Shown: one piece after another, positions 62,550-64,000 of the stretch
Position numbering within the stretch: position 1 is the first letter of the stretch
Layout: each line of letters starts with the position of its first letter
Assembly (NCBI RefSeq): GCF_027947535.2
Contig: NZ_JAAGKO020000033.1
Span: 1 to 64,000, forward strand
Source of the DNA: Streptantibioticus silvisoli
Lineage (GTDB): Bacteria; Actinomycetota; Actinomycetes; Streptomycetales; Streptomycetaceae
Reading direction: 5' to 3'
Length of the DNA stretch: 64,000 nucleotides
The notes under the pieces: model-generated
The model's input: only the letters and a program-made list of their open reading frames with translations
Told to the model about the DNA's origin: nothing
Database searches by the model: none
Translations under genes and position numbers: made by a program

Positions 62550-64000
62550 TCACTGCTGCGGCGGCGGGGGCGGCGGGTAGCCGTAGCCCTGCGGTCCGGG
62601 CTGCGGGGGGCCGGGCTGCTGCGGGGGAGCCGGCGGCTGCTGGGCCGGGGGCTGCTGGGCGGGCGGCTGCTGGCCCCACGCGGGCGGCGGCGGTCCCTGC
62701 TGGGGGTACATCTGCTGGTAGGGCGCCTGCTGCGGCTGCCCCTGCGGGTATCCGCCGGGGTACTGCTGGCCCATCTCGGCGCCCGGGTAGCCCTGCTGCT
62801 GGTTCCACGGCGCCTGCTGCTGCTGGGTACGCGCGAAGTCCTCGGCGATCAGCGCGGCGAGGTTGAAGTACGCCTCGCGGGTCTTGGGCCGCATCATGTC
62901 GAGGTCGACCTCGGCGCCGGCCGCCAGGTGCTCGTCGAACGGCACCACGATCACGCCGCGGCAGCGGGTCTCGAAGTGCTGGACGATGTCGTCGACCTTG
63001 ATCATCTTGCCGGTCTCGCGCACTCCGGAGATCACCGTCAGGCTGCGGTTGACCAGGTCCGCGTAGCCGTGCGCCGACAGCCAGTCCAGCGTGGTGCTGG
63101 CGCTGCTCGCACCGTCCACCGACGGCGTGGAGATGATGATCAGCTGGTCGGCCAGGTCGAGTACGCCGCGCATCGCGCTGTAGAGCAGACCGGTGCCGGA
63201 GTCGGTCAGGATGATCGGGTACTGGCGGCCCAGCACCTCGATCGCCCGCCGGTAGTCCTCGTCGTTGAACGTGGTCGACACCGCCGGGTCCACGTCGTTG
63301 GCGATGATCTCCAGCCCGGAGGGCGCCTGCGAGGTGAAGCGGCGGATGTCCATGTAGCTGTTGAGGTACTGGATGTTCTGCACCAGGTCGCGGATGGTCG
63401 CGCCGGTCTCGCGCCGCACCCGGCGGCCCAGGGTGCCCGCGTCCGGGTTCGCGTCGATCGCCAGGATCTTGTCCTGCCGCTCGGAGGCCAGGGTGGAGCC
63501 GAGCGCGGTGGTCGTCGTGGTCTTGCCGACGCCGCCCTTGAGGCTGATGACCGCGATCCGGTAGCACGAGGTCACCGGGGTGCGGATCAGCTCCAGCTTG
63601 CGCTGCCGCTCCAGCTCGGCCGCCTTGCCGCCGAGCTTGAACCGCCCCTGGCCGGGGATGTTGCTTCCGGGCCTGCGGGCCTTCGGCTGGTTGCGCAGCA
63701 GGCGGTCCGAGGACAGCTCGACCGCGGCGGTGTAGCCGATCGGCGCCCCCGGCACCGCGCGCTGGCGCTGGTCCGGGGTGACGGTCGGCCAGCCGGTGCG
63801 CGGATCGACCGCACCCGGCTGCGCGGCGGCCTCCGGCGGCGGCATCGGCACGCTGCCCTGATGCGGGAAGCCGTAGCCGGACTGCGGCTCGTAGCCCGAC
63901 TGCGGCTGCTGCGCGGGCTGCGGCTGCCCCGGGACGCCGTGCGGGAAGCCGTAGCCGGGCGCCGGGGGCTGCTGCTGACCGGGCTGGCCGGGCTGTCCCG
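62550..64000 (-). CDS. MinD/ParA-like ATPase with Pro/Gln-rich tails (5' end outside the window)
   Basis: The frame is open from the window end (64000) to the stop at 62550, so the gene is 5'-truncated here; at least 483 residues are visible. The N-terminal part is Gln/Pro/Gly/Tyr-rich with GYGFPHG-type repeats. A deviant Walker [64 protein letters not shown] and a C-terminal hydrolase-like helical region form a MinD/SIMIBI ATPase. The tail (about the last 100 residues) is again Gln/Pro-rich ([14 protein letters not shown]). By gene order it corresponds to the MinD-like protein flanking the streptomycete Esx (type VII) secretion locus; that assignment is inference. Confidence 0.85.
   Translation of the reverse strand, partial: GQPGQPGQQQPPAPGYGFPHGVPGQPQPAQQPQSGYEPQSGYGFPHQGSVPMPPPEAAAQPGAVDPRTGWPTVTPDQRQRAVPGAPIGYTAAVELSSDRLLRNQPKARRPGSNIPGQGRFKLGGKAAELERQRKLELIRTPVTSCYRIAVISLKGGVGKTTTTTALGSTLASERQDKILAIDANPDAGTLGRRVRRETGATIRDLVQNIQYLNSYMDIRRFTSQAPSGLEIIANDVDPAVSTTFNDEDYRRAIEVLGRQYPIILTDSGTGLLYSAMRGVLDLADQLIIISTPSVDGASSASTTLDWLSAHGYADLVNRSLTVISGVRETGKMIKVDDIVQHFETRCRGVIVVPFDEHLAAGAEVDLDMMRPKTREAYFNLAALIAEDFARTQQQQAPWNQQQGYPGAEMGQQYPGGYPQGQPQQAPYQQMYPQQGPPPPAWGQQPPAQQPPAQQPPAPPQQPGPPQPGPQGYGYPPPPPPQQ

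Noticed and set aside
1-64000. tRNA, rRNA or other structured RNA genes apart from the TPP riboswitch
   Set aside because: No cloverleaf with a GTTCRA T-loop or rRNA core sequence noticed on either strand by eye; a tRNAscan-SE or Infernal run would settle it.

Overview
This window is very GC-rich actinobacterial chromosome, almost certainly from Streptomyces or a close relative in the Streptomycetaceae. Codons end overwhelmingly in G or C, many genes start with GTG, and stop/start overlaps (ATGA, GTGA) are common. From memory, the gene order matches the S. coelicolor stretch that runs from rpsB-tsf-pyrH-frr-cdsA, through rlmN and the polyamine genes, to dxr-rseP-ispG, rimP-nusA-ylxR-infB-rbfA-truB-ribF and the Esx (type VII secretion) flank. 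I see no rRNA, tRNA, insertion sequence, prophage or CRISPR array.

Layout. 1-5.4 kb: translation and lipid housekeeping genes (S2, EF-Ts, UMP kinase, ribosome recycling factor, CDP-diglyceride synthase). 5.7-10.1 kb: rlmN, then a TPP riboswitch in front of a YkoE-YkoD-YkoC type ECF transporter for thiamine or its pyrimidine precursor. 10.7-12.7 kb: a small ABC exporter. 12.8-42.6 kb: a long polyamine/GABA catabolism region. It holds a putrescine-type aminotransferase with its Lrp regulator, four aldehyde dehydrogenases, a complete PotDABC importer, an FAD amine oxidase, GabT and two PucR regulators. Unrelated genes are interspersed: adenosine deaminase, a uppS relic, a secreted S53 peptidase, a TrmB regulator, a PrimPol-like protein, a PAP2 phosphatase and a VirD4-like ATPase. 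43.2-49.2 kb: acyl-CoA dehydrogenase, then dxr, rseP and ispG. 49.4-53.4 kb: two GNAT proteins, a kinase-fold protein with altered catalytic residues, and a lipoprotein/ferritin-like pair. 53.9-62.4 kb: the rimP-nusA-ylxR-infB-DUF503-rbfA-truB-ribF translation/RNA cluster. 62.5-64 kb: a MinD-like ATPase whose 5' end lies outside the window.

How the genes work together. Polyamines enter through PotDABC. They are deaminated by the FAD oxidase or the transaminase, oxidised by aminobutyraldehyde dehydrogenases to GABA, and passed by GabT towards succinate. PucR and Lrp proteins encoded next to or divergently from these genes are the likely sensors.

Most interesting: the infB leader (55994-56095) holds three chained mini-ORFs, each overlapping the next by ATGA. 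They are followed by one segment that can pair either with an upstream repeat or with a downstream repeat enclosing the infB ribosome-binding site and start codon. This looks like an undescribed translational switch for IF2. Also notable are the block of foreign-looking codon usage inside ispG, and the many different decayed tandem repeats, each private to one intergenic spacer.
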